The notes under the pieces are model-generated. The model saw only the letters and a list, made by a program, of their open reading frames with translations. It had not been told where the DNA came from and did no database searches. Shown here in pieces: positions 18,257 through 28,343 of a stretch of 64,000 nt of DNA. This stretch comes from Natranaerovirga hydrolytica (GTDB taxonomy: Bacteria; Bacillota; Clostridia; Lachnospirales; DSM-24629). Numbering within the stretch: position 1 is the first letter of the stretch; every line of letters begins with the position of its first letter. The DNA is taken from NCBI RefSeq assembly GCF_004339095.1, contig NZ_SMGQ01000011.1:171575-235574 (forward strand). Direction: 5' to 3'. Made by a program: the position numbers and the translations under genes.

Positions 18257-19243
18257 ATGGGCGAAATTTTATCTCAAAATGAAATAGACAGTCTGCTAAA
18301 TGCTTTAGATACTGGTGAATTAGATGCAGATGAATATAGGAAGCATTCTGATGAGAAGAAGATTAAGGATTATGATTTTGCCAGACCTTCAAAATTCTCT
18401 AAAGAGCACTTAAGAACTTTAGAAATAATATTTGAACATTATTCAAGACTTATAGCCACTGCTTTACCAGGATATCTTAGAAGTTCAGTTCAAGTTGAAG
18501 TCATTAACTCAGAAGCAGTGAGTTATTCTGAATTTTCTAATGCGTTGGCCAATCCAGTTTTATTAGGCATAATAGATTTTTCACCATTGAAAGGTAATAT
18601 TATCATTGATTTTTCCGTTAATATAGGTTATGCCATTATTGATAGAATGTTAGGTGGTACAGGTAAACCAATAGAAAAGAATAGGGATTTTTCTGAAATC
18701 GAAAGAATTCTATTAGAAAAAATATTTACTGTTGCCATTAACGAATTAAGAGAACCCTGGGCTAATGTTATTCGGTTGGAGCCCCATTTAGAAAAATTAG
18801 AAACCAATTCTCAATTCGCCCAAATCATTTCACCCAATGAAATGATTGCCTTAATTACCTTAAGTGTTAAGATAGGCAAAGTAGAAGGCTTAATGAACAT
18901 ATGTCTTCCATATATTTGCATTGAACCTATAATGGACAAACTGAACACAAAATATTGGTTCTCTAGAATGCAAAAGAAAGAAGCCGATGAGAATTATAAA
19001 GAAGCCATTGAAACATTGATTGAAAAAGCAAAAGTACCCATTAGAGTTACTTTAGGAAATAGCAATATTTCAGTAAATGACTTTGTTAATTTACAAAAAG
19101 GTGATATAATAAAACTCGATACAAAAATCGACAAAGATTTAGATGTATATGTAGGAAATATTAAAAAGTTTACTGCAAAACCAGGTAAATTCAAAGAAAC
19201 CAATGCAGTACAAATTACATCAATATTTAGGGAGGAGGATTAA
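18257..19243 (+). CDS. fliM: Flagellar motor switch protein FliM
   Basis: FliM is the C-ring protein that binds CheY-P and sets rotation direction. The 328-residue protein starts with the CheY-binding peptide [13 protein letters not shown] (residues 5-17). A middle domain with MLGGTGKP follows (near 130-137), then a C-terminal SpoA domain (about 250-325). ATG at 18257 follows AGGAGGTGAGG. Only two bases separate it from fliY. Confidence 0.97.
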   Translation: MGEILSQNEIDSLLNALDTGELDADEYRKHSDEKKIKDYDFARPSKFSKEHLRTLEIIFEHYSRLIATALPGYLRSSVQVEVINSEAVSYSEFSNALANPVLLGIIDFSPLKGNIIIDFSVNIGYAIIDRMLGGTGKPIEKNRDFSEIERILLEKIFTVAINELREPWANVIRLEPHLEKLETNSQFAQIISPNEMIALITLSVKIGKVEGLMNICLPYICIEPIMDKLNTKYWFSRMQKKEADENYKEAIETLIEKAKVPIRVTLGNSNISVNDFVNLQKGDIIKLDTKIDKDLDVYVGNIKKFTAKPGKFKETNAVQITSIFREED

Positions 19244-19245
19244 TT

Positions 19246-20373
19246 ATGGATGATATGTTATCACAAGAAGAGATTAATGCATTATTAAATGGTATGGATG
19301 ATGAAGAGTCAACTACAAAAGAACATTTGGTTACAGATGATGAAAAAGATGCACTAGGTGAGATATCTAATATCAGTATGGGAACAGCATCAACCACTCT
19401 TTTTACATTGGTTAATCAAAAAGTGACAATTACAACACCAAAAGTGGATTACTGTACTTGGGAGGAATTAGTAGAAAATTACGATAGACCTTGTGCTTTT
19501 GTCCAAATTAATTACAAAGAAGGATTAGATGGCAATAATTTACTCATTATAAAAGAAAAAGATGCCAAGGTCATTACAGATTTGATGATGGGTGGAGATG
19601 GTACCAATATAGATGGTGAATTTACTGAGCTTCATAAAAGTGCAATTAGTGAAGCAATGAATCAAATGATTGGATCTGCAGCAACATCAATGTCATCAAT
19701 GTTAAACAAAAAAATAGATATCAATCCTCCTATAACGACTTTGATTGATTTAAATGATAACGTAGATGTTGATCAAATCGCTGAGTTTTTAAAGGAAAAA
19801 TTTCTTAAAGTATCATTTAGTATGAAAATAGGGGATTTAGTAGATAGTGAAATTATGCAATTGTATCCAATTGATTTTGCAAAAGAAGTATATGAAAGTT
19901 TTATTAATGCAAAAGAAGAAAAAGAAGAAGTAGCACCTACAATTGATGAAGCGCCACAAGTCAATCAACAGGAGAATGTTGCACCACAACAACAACCAAC
20001 AAATCAAAATATGGGAGAACAAGGAGCATATAATAATATGTATCAAATGAATACAAATTATCAACAGCCACAAAGAGACATAAGTGCTCAACCTGCTCAA
20101 TTTCAGAATTTTGATATGAATGAAATCATGCAACAAAAAGAAAATATTGATTTGATAATGGATGTAGCCTTAGAAGTTACTGTTGAGCTTGGCAAGACTC
20201 GTAAATCTATAAAAGAAATATTAGAATTTACACCAGGTACTATACTAGAATTAGACAAACTTGCAGGAGAACCAATTGACGTTAAAGTCAATAATAAATT
20301 GATTGCAAAAGGTGAAGTCGTGGTTATAGATGAAAACTTTGGGATCAGAATAACTGACATTATAAAAAAATAA
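19246..20373 (+). CDS. fliY: Flagellar motor switch phosphatase FliY (FliN family)
   Basis: FliY combines a CheC-like CheY-P phosphatase and a FliN-type C-ring domain. The 375-residue protein begins with a CheY-binding peptide ([13 protein letters not shown]). Two phosphatase-type segments follow: [16 protein letters not shown] and [17 protein letters not shown] Gln/Asn/Pro-rich linker spans about 218-288. The C-terminal SpoA domain (about 298-375) matches FliN. This long form, typical of B. subtilis and Clostridia, contributes to signal removal at the switch. Confidence 0.95.
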   Translation: MDDMLSQEEINALLNGMDDEESTTKEHLVTDDEKDALGEISNISMGTASTTLFTLVNQKVTITTPKVDYCTWEELVENYDRPCAFVQINYKEGLDGNNLLIIKEKDAKVITDLMMGGDGTNIDGEFTELHKSAISEAMNQMIGSAATSMSSMLNKKIDINPPITTLIDLNDNVDVDQIAEFLKEKFLKVSFSMKIGDLVDSEIMQLYPIDFAKEVYESFINAKEEKEEVAPTIDEAPQVNQQENVAPQQQPTNQNMGEQGAYNNMYQMNTNYQQPQRDISAQPAQFQNFDMNEIMQQKENIDLIMDVALEVTVELGKTRKSIKEILEFTPGTILELDKLAGEPIDVKVNNKLIAKGEVVVIDENFGIRITDIIKK

Positions 20374-20400
20374 ATCAATACTACTAAAGGAGAGAGAAAT

Positions 20401-20766
20401 ATGGCAGGAAAAAGTGTGTTAATAGTGGATGATGCAGCTTTTATGAGAATGATGATAAAAGATATATTATCAAAAAATGGATTTACAATAGCTGGTGAAG
20501 CTGAAAATGGATTAAAAGCTGTTGAAAAATTTAACGAATTAAAACCAGACTTGGTTATTATGGATATAACAATGCCAGAAATGGATGGAATAGAAGCGGT
20601 TAAAAAAATAAAAGAAGTGGATCCAAATGCAACCATTATAATGTGTTCAGCAATGGGTCAACAAGCAATGGTTATTGAATCCATTCAATCAGGTGCAAAA
20701 GACTTTATTGTTAAACCATTTCAAGCAGATAGAGTACTAGAAGCTGTCAATAAAGCTTTAGGATAA
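20401..20766 (+). CDS. cheY: Chemotaxis response regulator CheY
   Basis: CheY carries the chemotaxis signal from CheA to the motor. It is a single receiver domain of 121 residues. The acid pocket is at D10-D11 and the phosphorylation site is D55 in VIMDITMP. The conserved lysine lies in FIVKPF near the C-terminus. It lies between fliY and fliO, as in B. subtilis, next to its target and its phosphatase. Confidence 0.97.
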   Translation: MAGKSVLIVDDAAFMRMMIKDILSKNGFTIAGEAENGLKAVEKFNELKPDLVIMDITMPEMDGIEAVKKIKEVDPNATIIMCSAMGQQAMVIESIQSGAKDFIVKPFQADRVLEAVNKALG

Positions 20767-20780
20767 AGGGATAGATTAAA

Positions 20781-21155
20781 TTGATGTTATTAACGGGTAG
20801 TTCCAGTATTAATATTTATTTACAGTTAATATTTTTATTGTTTGTTTTTTTTGGTATTTTAGTGGCTGCCTATTTTGCTACTAGATGGCTTGGTAATATG
20901 CAATTACAACAATCTAAAGGTAAAAATATGCAATTAATAGAAGTGCTAAGAATTTCTAATAACAAAACAGTACACTTAATAAAAATAGGGGAACGCTATT
21001 TTGCAATGAGTGTTAGTAAAGATAGTGTGACTAAGATAGCAGAGTTTAACAATGATGAAATTATAGATTATAATGCATTAAATACGAGTGATCAAAACAA
21101 ACCAAGTTTTAAAGATAGTTTAAATAAAGTACTCAATCAAAACAAGAAAAAGTAG
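20781..21155 (+). CDS. fliO: Flagellar biosynthetic protein FliO/FliZ
   Basis: FliO helps assemble the FliP export core. The 124-residue protein has one N-terminal membrane helix (about 10-30) and a basic cytoplasmic part with MQLIEVLRISNNKTVHLIKI, typical of FliO (B. subtilis FliZ). The start is TTG 20781, or ATG 20784 in the same frame. The family is weakly conserved, so position before fliP is part of the evidence. Confidence 0.85.
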   Translation: MMLLTGSSSINIYLQLIFLLFVFFGILVAAYFATRWLGNMQLQQSKGKNMQLIEVLRISNNKTVHLIKIGERYFAMSVSKDSVTKIAEFNNDEIIDYNALNTSDQNKPSFKDSLNKVLNQNKKK

Positions 21156-21169
21156 GGCTGGGGTAATTA

Positions 21170-21973
21170 ATGATGACAAGGAAAAAAGAAAACAACAAGG
21201 TATCTATTGTTAAAAACAAATTGTTAATATGTTTAATTTTGGGAATATTCCTTTCATTATACATAAACAATGTGACATATGCCACTGAAGCAACTCCAAT
21301 TCCATATGCATTTGATTTTGGCGTAAGTCCAGCAACAGATGGTCAAGAGGTTGTTTCAAGTTTACAAATGTTATTTGTATTAACAATTATTGCCCTAGCC
21401 CCATCAATTATCATAATGATGACTTCTTTCACAAGGATTATTGTGGTGTTGCATTTTGTTCGCTCTGCTTTAGCAACACAACAGACGCCACCTAATCAAG
21501 TGTTAATTGGATTAGCGTTATTCTTAACTTTTTTTATAATGGCACCTGTCATAAATGAGGTGAATGAAGGCGCCTTACAGCCATATGCTCAGGGCGAGAT
21601 GAGTCAAGAAGAAGCTATCGAAGTAGGAATGGAGCCTATAAGAGGCTTTATGTTAAGGCAAGTTAATGATAAAGATTTATCTTTGTTTTTGAGAATAGCA
21701 GAAATTGAACAAGTTAATAACTTTGATGATATACCCACTAGTGTTTTGATTCCTTCCTTTATTATAAGCGAACTTAGAGCAGCTTTTATAATAGGTTTTT
21801 TAATATACATACCGTTTTTAATAATAGATATGGTCGTTGCGTCCACATTAATGTCTATGGGGATGATGATGTTGCCTCCTGTTATGATTTCACTTCCATT
21901 TAAGATACTACTATTTATTTTAGCAGATGGTTGGAACTTAGTTATAGGTGAGTTAGTAAAAACATTTTACTAA
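21170..21973 (+). CDS. fliP: Flagellar type III export protein FliP
   Basis: FliP is the main subunit of the export gate. The 267-residue protein has an N-terminal cleavable-type signal (basic start, hydrophobic core about 19-33, NVTYA then TEA). Four membrane helices follow. Family motifs are present: MTSFTRIIVVLHFVRSALAT and PPNQVLIGLALFLTFFIM. It is the first of the contiguous fliP-Q-R-flhB-flhA export set. Confidence 0.97.
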   Translation: MMTRKKENNKVSIVKNKLLICLILGIFLSLYINNVTYATEATPIPYAFDFGVSPATDGQEVVSSLQMLFVLTIIALAPSIIIMMTSFTRIIVVLHFVRSALATQQTPPNQVLIGLALFLTFFIMAPVINEVNEGALQPYAQGEMSQEEAIEVGMEPIRGFMLRQVNDKDLSLFLRIAEIEQVNNFDDIPTSVLIPSFIISELRAAFIIGFLIYIPFLIIDMVVASTLMSMGMMMLPPVMISLPFKILLFILADGWNLVIGELVKTFY

Positions 21974-22020
21974 TGACTATACGTAATCGTAAAGATTTAA
22001 GATAAAAGGTGAGTGAAACT

Positions 22021-22293
22021 ATGAATCAAAATATGATTATTGACTTAGCAAGAGAAGCTTTAATGTTAGTTATAACCATATCTGCTCCTTTATTGATTGT
22101 TGCATTGGTAGTGGGGTTGGTTGTCAGTATATTTCAAGCTGTAACATCAATACAAGAACAAACATTAGCTTTTGTGCCCAAAATTTTAGGTGTTTTTTTT
22201 ACAATGATGATTATTTTACCTTGGGCAATTACAACATTATTAGAATTTGTAACCAGACTCTATACCAATTTCAATATGTATATTATAGGATGA
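22021..22293 (+). CDS. fliQ: Flagellar type III export protein FliQ
   Basis: FliQ is a small export-gate subunit. The 90-residue product has two transmembrane helices separated by the conserved loop SIFQAVTSIQEQTL followed by FVPK. The frame opens at GTG 22009, but that codon overlaps the AAAGGTGAG ribosome binding site. ATG at 22021 gives the family's normal length. Confidence 0.95.
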   Translation: MNQNMIIDLAREALMLVITISAPLLIVALVVGLVVSIFQAVTSIQEQTLAFVPKILGVFFTMMIILPWAITTLLEFVTRLYTNFNMYIIG

Positions 22294-22300
22294 TTAACTT

Positions 22301-23083
22301 ATGGGAGAATTTGTAAATCCTTTTTTAAGACTAGATGTTTTTTTGTTAATATTAATTAGGATGGTTAGTTTTATCGCAGTCGTACCCTTATTTGGTATAA
22401 AAGGCATACCAGCATATGCGAAGATAGGATTAGCCTTTTTTTTAGCATTAATATTATTTAATGTGGTACCAGTCAATGAAGTTTCTTATATGGATAGTGT
22501 TGTGGGTTACGCTGTAATTGTTATGAAAGAGATTATAGTCGGCTGGTTAATTGGTTTTGGTGTTTATTTAACTTTTTCAATTATCAATTTGGCTGGTCAA
22601 ATTATCGATCACAATATAGGATTTGCAATGGTTAATGTATTTGATCCATTAAGCCAAGTTCAACTTCCCATAACAGCCAATTTATATTATTACATATTTT
22701 TACTTTTATTAATTACAACCAATATGCATTTTTTTATTATCCAAGGCATAATTGAATCCTTTAGGTTAATCCCTATTGGAGAAATGGTTATACATCCAGG
22801 CTTATATACGACAATGATTGGGTTTATGACAGACTATTTTGTAATTGCTTTTAAAATTGCTAGCCCAGTTTTTGCAACCATATTAATCGTTAATGTCATA
22901 CTAGGCATACTGGCAAGAACTGTACCACAGATGAATATGTTTGTTATTGGTTTACCCCTTAAAATCTTTGTGGGTTTAGTGGTTCTGGTTTTTACAATAG
23001 AATTTATGCCTAATGTAGGCAATTTGATTTTTAATAAAATGTTAGATACGATGGATCAAATAATAAGAGGATTGATGCCATGA
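22301..23083 (+). CDS. fliR: Flagellar type III export protein FliR
   Basis: FliR completes the export-gate core with FliP and FliQ. The 260-residue protein has six or more hydrophobic segments and the family stretch PLFGIKGIPAYAKIGLAFFL, followed later by RTVPQMNMFVIGLPLKI. Its 3' end overlaps flhB by four bases (ATGA), consistent with coupling; in some clostridia the two are fused, but here they are separate. Confidence 0.95.
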   Translation: MGEFVNPFLRLDVFLLILIRMVSFIAVVPLFGIKGIPAYAKIGLAFFLALILFNVVPVNEVSYMDSVVGYAVIVMKEIIVGWLIGFGVYLTFSIINLAGQIIDHNIGFAMVNVFDPLSQVQLPITANLYYYIFLLLLITTNMHFFIIQGIIESFRLIPIGEMVIHPGLYTTMIGFMTDYFVIAFKIASPVFATILIVNVILGILARTVPQMNMFVIGLPLKIFVGLVVLVFTIEFMPNVGNLIFNKMLDTMDQIIRGLMP

Positions 23084-24201
23084 ACCAGATCAATAATAAC
23101 GTTAGATTAAATTATAATTTACAGTTTTTTGCAGAATCACCAACAGGTGAAAAAACAGAAAAGCCAACACCCAGAAAGCGAGAGAAATCAAGAGAAGAGG
23201 GTCAAGCTGTAAAAAGTATGGAAGTGAATACGGCTTTTTTATTAATTGCTCTATTTGCAACCATTTATTTTGTAGCACCTATATGGACTCAAAGTTTTAT
23301 TGATTTGTTTAATGATACTTATAGAATGTTTGATATTAGTGGCAATGATTTATCCGTTAATTTTGTTTCAGAATTTATGAAGGATATTATGTGGATTATG
23401 TTAGGTATTTTGACACCTGTACTGATTGTTGTTGTCATCGTTGGGTTATTGGTGAATTATTTACAAGTAGGTTTTAGAATAACACCAAAAGCGTTAAAAC
23501 CAAAGTTTAATAAAATTAGTCCAATTCAAGGTTTTAAAAGGATATTCTCTTTAAAATCCATATTTGAATTGGTAAAATCCATATTAAAAATATCAATTAT
23601 ACTTACCATTGTTTATGTGACACTAAGCGGCAGAGAAAAAGCTTTGCTATCACTTTATGATATGAACTTGAATCAGATTATATTATGGATAGGTACGTTA
23701 GCAATAGAAATTGGATTAAAAGTTGGTGGTTTTTTCATTTTTATTGCTTTAGCAGACTATATCTATCAAAAATTAAAACATGAAAAAGATTTGAAAATGA
23801 CCAAACAAGAAGTTAAAGACGAACATAAAATGACAGAGGGAAATCCGGAAATCAAATCAAAGATACGTCAAAAAATGAAAGAAGTATCTATGAAAAGAAT
23901 GATGCAGGATTTACCCAAAGCAGATGTTATTATTACAAATCCAACTCATTTTGCAGTTGCAATTCAATATGAGCAAAACTCATTAAAAGCACCATTTGTA
24001 ATTGCGAAAGGTACAGATTTTATGGCAAAGAAAATTCGAGAAAAAGCCAAAGAAAATGATATAGAGATGGTAGAAAACAAACCTTTGGCTAGAACTCTTT
24101 ATTATACTGTAGAAATTGGGGATGAAATTCCTGAAGAATTATATCAAGCGGTAGCAGAAATATTGGCGTTTGTATATACGCTGAAACAATCAAGAAATTA
24201 G
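23080..24201 (+). CDS. flhB: Flagellar export switch protein FlhB
   Basis: FlhB controls the switch from hook to filament export substrates. The 373-residue protein has four membrane helices (about 50-220) and a cytoplasmic domain with the autocleavage motif NPTH near residue 286. The first 25 residues before GEKTEKPTPRKREKSREEGQ include NLQFFAE, an extension seen in some clostridial FlhB proteins. It overlaps fliR by four bases. Confidence 0.96.
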   Translation: MNQINNNVRLNYNLQFFAESPTGEKTEKPTPRKREKSREEGQAVKSMEVNTAFLLIALFATIYFVAPIWTQSFIDLFNDTYRMFDISGNDLSVNFVSEFMKDIMWIMLGILTPVLIVVVIVGLLVNYLQVGFRITPKALKPKFNKISPIQGFKRIFSLKSIFELVKSILKISIILTIVYVTLSGREKALLSLYDMNLNQIILWIGTLAIEIGLKVGGFFIFIALADYIYQKLKHEKDLKMTKQEVKDEHKMTEGNPEIKSKIRQKMKEVSMKRMMQDLPKADVIITNPTHFAVAIQYEQNSLKAPFVIAKGTDFMAKKIREKAKENDIEMVENKPLARTLYYTVEIGDEIPEELYQAVAEILAFVYTLKQSRN

Positions 24202-24221
24202 AGATAGGGAGGACTAAGTAG

Positions 24222-26255
24222 ATGAAAATAGGAGATATAGTAGTAGGTATGTTTATAATAGTATCATTGGTCTTAATGATTATACCTCTCCCTGTTGGCA
24301 TATTAGACTTTTTAATTGCTTTAAACTTAGCATTTGGACTCATTATTGTTTATAATGCTTTGTTTGCAAAAGAAGCATTAAGTATGTCTTCATTTCCTAC
24401 AATACTATTATTTGCAACACTATACAGGTTATCACTTAACGTTGCATCTACTAGATTAATACTAAGAGATGGGGATGCAGGAACAATCATAGAAACTTTT
24501 GGAGATTTCGTTGGTGGTGGTGATCCAATAGTTGGTATTGTTATCTTTATCATTTTAATCATTATTCAATTTTTAGTTATTACAAAAGGTTCAGAAAGGG
24601 TAGCAGAAGTTTCAGCAAGATTTACATTAGATGCAATGCCAGGTAAACAAATGGCCATAGATGCCGATTTGAATTCTGGTCTAATAGATGAAATAGATGC
24701 TAAAAATAGAAGACAAAAAATACAAGATGAAGCAAGTTTTTATGGTTCTATGGATGGTGCCAGTAAATTTGTTAAAGGAGATGCAATTGCAGGTCTCATT
24801 ATTACGTTCATAAACATTGTAGGTGGTATTATTATGGGATCTACAAGGGGTATGAATGTACAAGAAGCTATGAACCATTATACCACGCTAACAATAGGTG
24901 ATGGTTTGGTGAGTCAAATCCCAGCATTGCTGATTGCACTAGCAACAGGGGTATTGGTAACAAAAGTATCCAAAGAAGCGGATGTTAGTGATATTTTAGC
25001 ACAAGAGCTCTTTAAAACACCAAAAGTATTATATTTATCAGGTAGTGTTCTAATCATTATTGGATTATTTTCACCATTAAATAAAATAATAGTAGTAGGT
25101 TTAGGGTGTTTAATGATTGTTGCAGCCAGTATAATGGACAGAAATTTACAAATACAAACGGTAGATGAAGAAGTCGCTACTGAAGAAATTGAAGCGGATG
25201 AAATAAGAAAACCAGAAAATGTGGTATCACTTTTACAAGTTGACCCTATTGAATTAGAGTTTGGATATGGTATTATACCATTAGCCGATGTTAATCAAGG
25301 TGGAGATTTGTTAGACAGAGTGGTTATGATTCGTAGACAAATCGCTATTGAATTGGGAACGGTTGTACCCATTATACGCTTAAGAGATAATATCCAACTC
25401 AATCCCAATCAGTATGTTGTAAAGATTAAAGGGGTTCAAGTCAGTGAAGGTGAAATTCTTTTTGACCACTATATGGCAATGAATCCAGGTTTTGTGGACG
25501 AAGAAATAGACGGAGTAGAAACCATTGAACCGGCTTTTAATCTTCCAGCCTTATGGATAACAGAAGGTCAAAGAGAAAAAGCAGAAACATTAGGGTATAC
25601 AGTTGTTGATCCACCATCAATTATAGCCACTCATTTAACAGAAATTATTAAAGAGCATCTGGATGAATTGTTAACAAGAGAAGATGTACAAACTTTGATT
25701 TCTAATATTAAAGAAACCCATCCTACATTAGTGGATGAATTGGTACCCAAGCTAATGGGTGTTGGTGAGATACAAAAAGTATTACAAACTTTATTAAAAG
25801 AAGGTGTATCCATTAGGGATTTGGTTACTATTTTTGAAACCCTAGCAGATAATGCTACAAGTAATAGAGATACAGATATTCTTACAGAATACGTAAGACA
25901 AGCACTTAAAAGAACCATTTCTAAAAAATATTTTATGCCTAATGAAACAACAAGTGTCGTTACACTAGATCCAGCAGTAGAACAATTAATAATGGATTCA
26001 GTTAAACAAACAGAGCAAGGGGCTTATTTGGCATTAGACCCTGAAAGCACACAAAAAATTATTAAATCCACAGAGAATGAAATTAGTAAACTAGAAGAAT
26101 TAGGTAAACAAGCTATAATGATTTCATCTCCAATTGTTAGAATATATTTTAAACGACTTACAGAAGAATACTTTAAAAACTTAATTGTTATCTCATATAA
26201 TGAAATAGAATCAAACGTTGAATTACAATCTGTAGGGATGGTGAGCATTAATTGA
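24222..26255 (+). CDS. flhA: Flagellar export protein FlhA
   Basis: FlhA forms the nonameric ring that takes up substrates and uses the proton motive force. The 677-residue protein has about eight membrane helices in its first 310 residues. They include the FHIPEP-type cytoplasmic loop with RFTLDAMPGKQMAIDADLNS and AKNRRQK. A large cytoplasmic domain binds chaperone-substrate complexes. It ends in a four-base overlap with flhF. Confidence 0.97.
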   Translation: MKIGDIVVGMFIIVSLVLMIIPLPVGILDFLIALNLAFGLIIVYNALFAKEALSMSSFPTILLFATLYRLSLNVASTRLILRDGDAGTIIETFGDFVGGGDPIVGIVIFIILIIIQFLVITKGSERVAEVSARFTLDAMPGKQMAIDADLNSGLIDEIDAKNRRQKIQDEASFYGSMDGASKFVKGDAIAGLIITFINIVGGIIMGSTRGMNVQEAMNHYTTLTIGDGLVSQIPALLIALATGVLVTKVSKEADVSDILAQELFKTPKVLYLSGSVLIIIGLFSPLNKIIVVGLGCLMIVAASIMDRNLQIQTVDEEVATEEIEADEIRKPENVVSLLQVDPIELEFGYGIIPLADVNQGGDLLDRVVMIRRQIAIELGTVVPIIRLRDNIQLNPNQYVVKIKGVQVSEGEILFDHYMAMNPGFVDEEIDGVETIEPAFNLPALWITEGQREKAETLGYTVVDPPSIIATHLTEIIKEHLDELLTREDVQTLISNIKETHPTLVDELVPKLMGVGEIQKVLQTLLKEGVSIRDLVTIFETLADNATSNRDTDILTEYVRQALKRTISKKYFMPNETTSVVTLDPAVEQLIMDSVKQTEQGAYLALDPESTQKIIKSTENEISKLEELGKQAIMISSPIVRIYFKRLTEEYFKNLIVISYNEIESNVELQSVGMVSIN

Positions 26256-27406
26256 AATTAGTAAGATACCAAGGTGAAAATGAAAAAGAAGCTATGTTAA
26301 AGGTAAAAGAAGAATTAGGGAAAGATGCCTTAATTGTTAATATAAAAACCATTAAACCAAAAGGTTTTTATAAATTATTTCGAAAAACAAGTATTGAAGT
26401 AACCGCAGCAGTAGATGAAAACATTTCTAATTCCAATGAAAAAAAAGCAAATAAGGAATTTATAACTAATGAAAAAAGTGGTATAATAGAACAAAAGACC
26501 CAGAATGAAAATTTAGATATAAAAGGTTTAGAAAAAAAGATTGAAGACATTCAATCTTTATTTCTGAATCAAGAGCATGTTAAAGGTGAACCAAAATCCG
26601 ATAATGAAGTAACTTCTAATAAAGTGAATCAAATTATTAAAAGTATATACAATCAATTATTAGATAATGAAGTGGATGAGGCCGTTGCTAATGAAATTAT
26701 TCAAGAACTACATCTTAAAAAGACAGAGGATTTAGATAATGCGTTAATGGTTGCTTATAATAAAATTATTGAAATACTGGAAAAACCAGAAATTTTAGAT
26801 GAAATAGAAAAAGGTTCATCTAAAAAAGTGTTTTTTATTGGTCCAACAGGTGTAGGAAAAACAACTACCATTGCTAAAATTGCTTCTCATTACGTCCTTA
26901 ACCAAAAGAAAAATGTAGCATTAATTACTGCGGACACATATAGAATAGCAGCGGTTGAGCAACTAAGAACTTATGCTAATATACTATGTATTCCTTTAAA
27001 AGTGATTTATTCAGTAGAAGAAATGGAAGAAGCCATTAATGAATTCCAAGATAAAGATTTGATTTTAATTGATACAGCAGGTCGATCACATAAAAATGAA
27101 ATACAAATACAAGAGCTTGGTCATTTAATTGGTTCAGTAGAAGACAAAGAAACGTATTTGGTATTGAGTGCAACCACAAAATATAAAGACCTAATCAATA
27201 TTACAAAAAGATACAACCACATCTCTAATTATAAATTAATATTCACTAAATTTGATGAAACAAGTTGTTATGGTAACATTTTAAACATAAAGAAAAAAAC
27301 TAATGCAAAGCTTTCATATTCTACTTTTGGACAAAATGTGCCAGATGATATAAAAGAAATAGACGTACAAGAGATTGCTAAACATTTACTAGGAGGCAAT
27401 GAATAG
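26252..27406 (+). CDS. flhF: Flagellar GTPase FlhF (SRP family)
   Basis: FlhF is an SRP-type GTPase that helps fix flagellar position and number. The 384-residue protein has a basic N-terminal domain and a helical N domain. The GTPase has P-loop GPTGVGKTTTIAK near 195, then LITADTYRIAAVEQL and DTAGR. It starts at TTG 26252, inside the flhA stop (TTGA), with GGTGAG upstream. flhG follows directly. Confidence 0.95.
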   Translation: MKLVRYQGENEKEAMLKVKEELGKDALIVNIKTIKPKGFYKLFRKTSIEVTAAVDENISNSNEKKANKEFITNEKSGIIEQKTQNENLDIKGLEKKIEDIQSLFLNQEHVKGEPKSDNEVTSNKVNQIIKSIYNQLLDNEVDEAVANEIIQELHLKKTEDLDNALMVAYNKIIEILEKPEILDEIEKGSSKKVFFIGPTGVGKTTTIAKIASHYVLNQKKNVALITADTYRIAAVEQLRTYANILCIPLKVIYSVEEMEEAINEFQDKDLILIDTAGRSHKNEIQIQELGHLIGSVEDKETYLVLSATTKYKDLINITKRYNHISNYKLIFTKFDETSCYGNILNIKKKTNAKLSYSTFGQNVPDDIKEIDVQEIAKHLLGGNE

Positions 27407-28288
27407 ATGGATCAAGCTGAACAATTAAGAAAAAAAATAAAAAAGAAAAAAAGCAATGGGAAATCAGCTAGATTAATAACAGTTACCAGTGGAAAAGGAG
27501 GCGTTGGAAAAACCAACGTATCCGTTAACTTGGCTGTTCAATTAAAAAAAATGGGTAAAAGAGTTATGATTTTAGATGCCGATTTTGGGCTAGCCAATAT
27601 TGAAGTTTTATTTGGTATATTTCCAAAGCAGAACTTAAGTGATTTAATATACAAGGGAAAAGATATCAAAGATATTATTACACAAGGTCCTTTAGGCATT
27701 GAATTCATATCAGGAGGTTCAGGAATACAGGAACTCTCCCAATTAAGAGATGACCAAATTCACTATTTAATGAGAAAGCTTCAAGAAATTGATTATATGG
27801 CAGATATCATTATTATTGATACGGGAGCAGGCATATCCAGTAGTGTTCTCAAATTTGTTATGGCAAGTGAAGAAGTCATTTTAGTGACAACCCCTGAACC
27901 AACATCTATAACAGATTCCTATTCTTTGCTAAAAGCGTTAAAAAGATCTGAAGACTTTGATCCACAAAAGACATCTATAAAATTAATAACCAATAAAGTA
28001 CATTCCAAAAAGGAAGGGGAAAATATTTTCCTAAAACTTAAAATGGTCGTTAAAAAGTTTCTGAATATCGATTTAACTCATCTAGGTATCATCCCACAAG
28101 ATAATAATATTGAAAAAGCAGTTATTGAACAAAAACCAATAACAATAAAATATCCAAATTCTGGTGCATCTAAAGCTATTGCTGAAATAGCATCTAGTTT
28201 ATTAGAAATAGAAAATGAATCAATGGAAGAAAAAAGCGGTATGGGTAAATTCATATCTAATTTCGTCAATCTAAAAATATTCAAATAA
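27407..28288 (+). CDS. flhG: Flagellar number regulator FlhG (YlxH, MinD/ParA family)
   Basis: FlhG is a MinD-like ATPase that stimulates FlhF and limits flagellar number. The 293-residue protein has a deviant Walker A motif, SGKGGVGKTN, near residues 27-36, and DADFGLANIEVLFG. Its basic N-terminus (RKKIKKKKSNGKSAR) contains the glutamine typical of the FlhF-activating peptide (DQAEQLRK). The gene begins directly after the flhF stop. Confidence 0.95.
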   Translation: MDQAEQLRKKIKKKKSNGKSARLITVTSGKGGVGKTNVSVNLAVQLKKMGKRVMILDADFGLANIEVLFGIFPKQNLSDLIYKGKDIKDIITQGPLGIEFISGGSGIQELSQLRDDQIHYLMRKLQEIDYMADIIIIDTGAGISSSVLKFVMASEEVILVTTPEPTSITDSYSLLKALKRSEDFDPQKTSIKLITNKVHSKKEGENIFLKLKMVVKKFLNIDLTHLGIIPQDNNIEKAVIEQKPITIKYPNSGASKAIAEIASSLLEIENESMEEKSGMGKFISNFVNLKIFK

Positions 28289-28343
28289 AACAATTAAAAT
28301 AATTAAAACAATTAAATCAAAAAATCTTTAGGGGGGCAATTTT

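Noticed and set aside
20103-20636. Antisense open frame of 177 codons across fliY and cheY
   Set aside because: It crosses two well-supported genes and their spacer, has shadow-like composition and no start signal.
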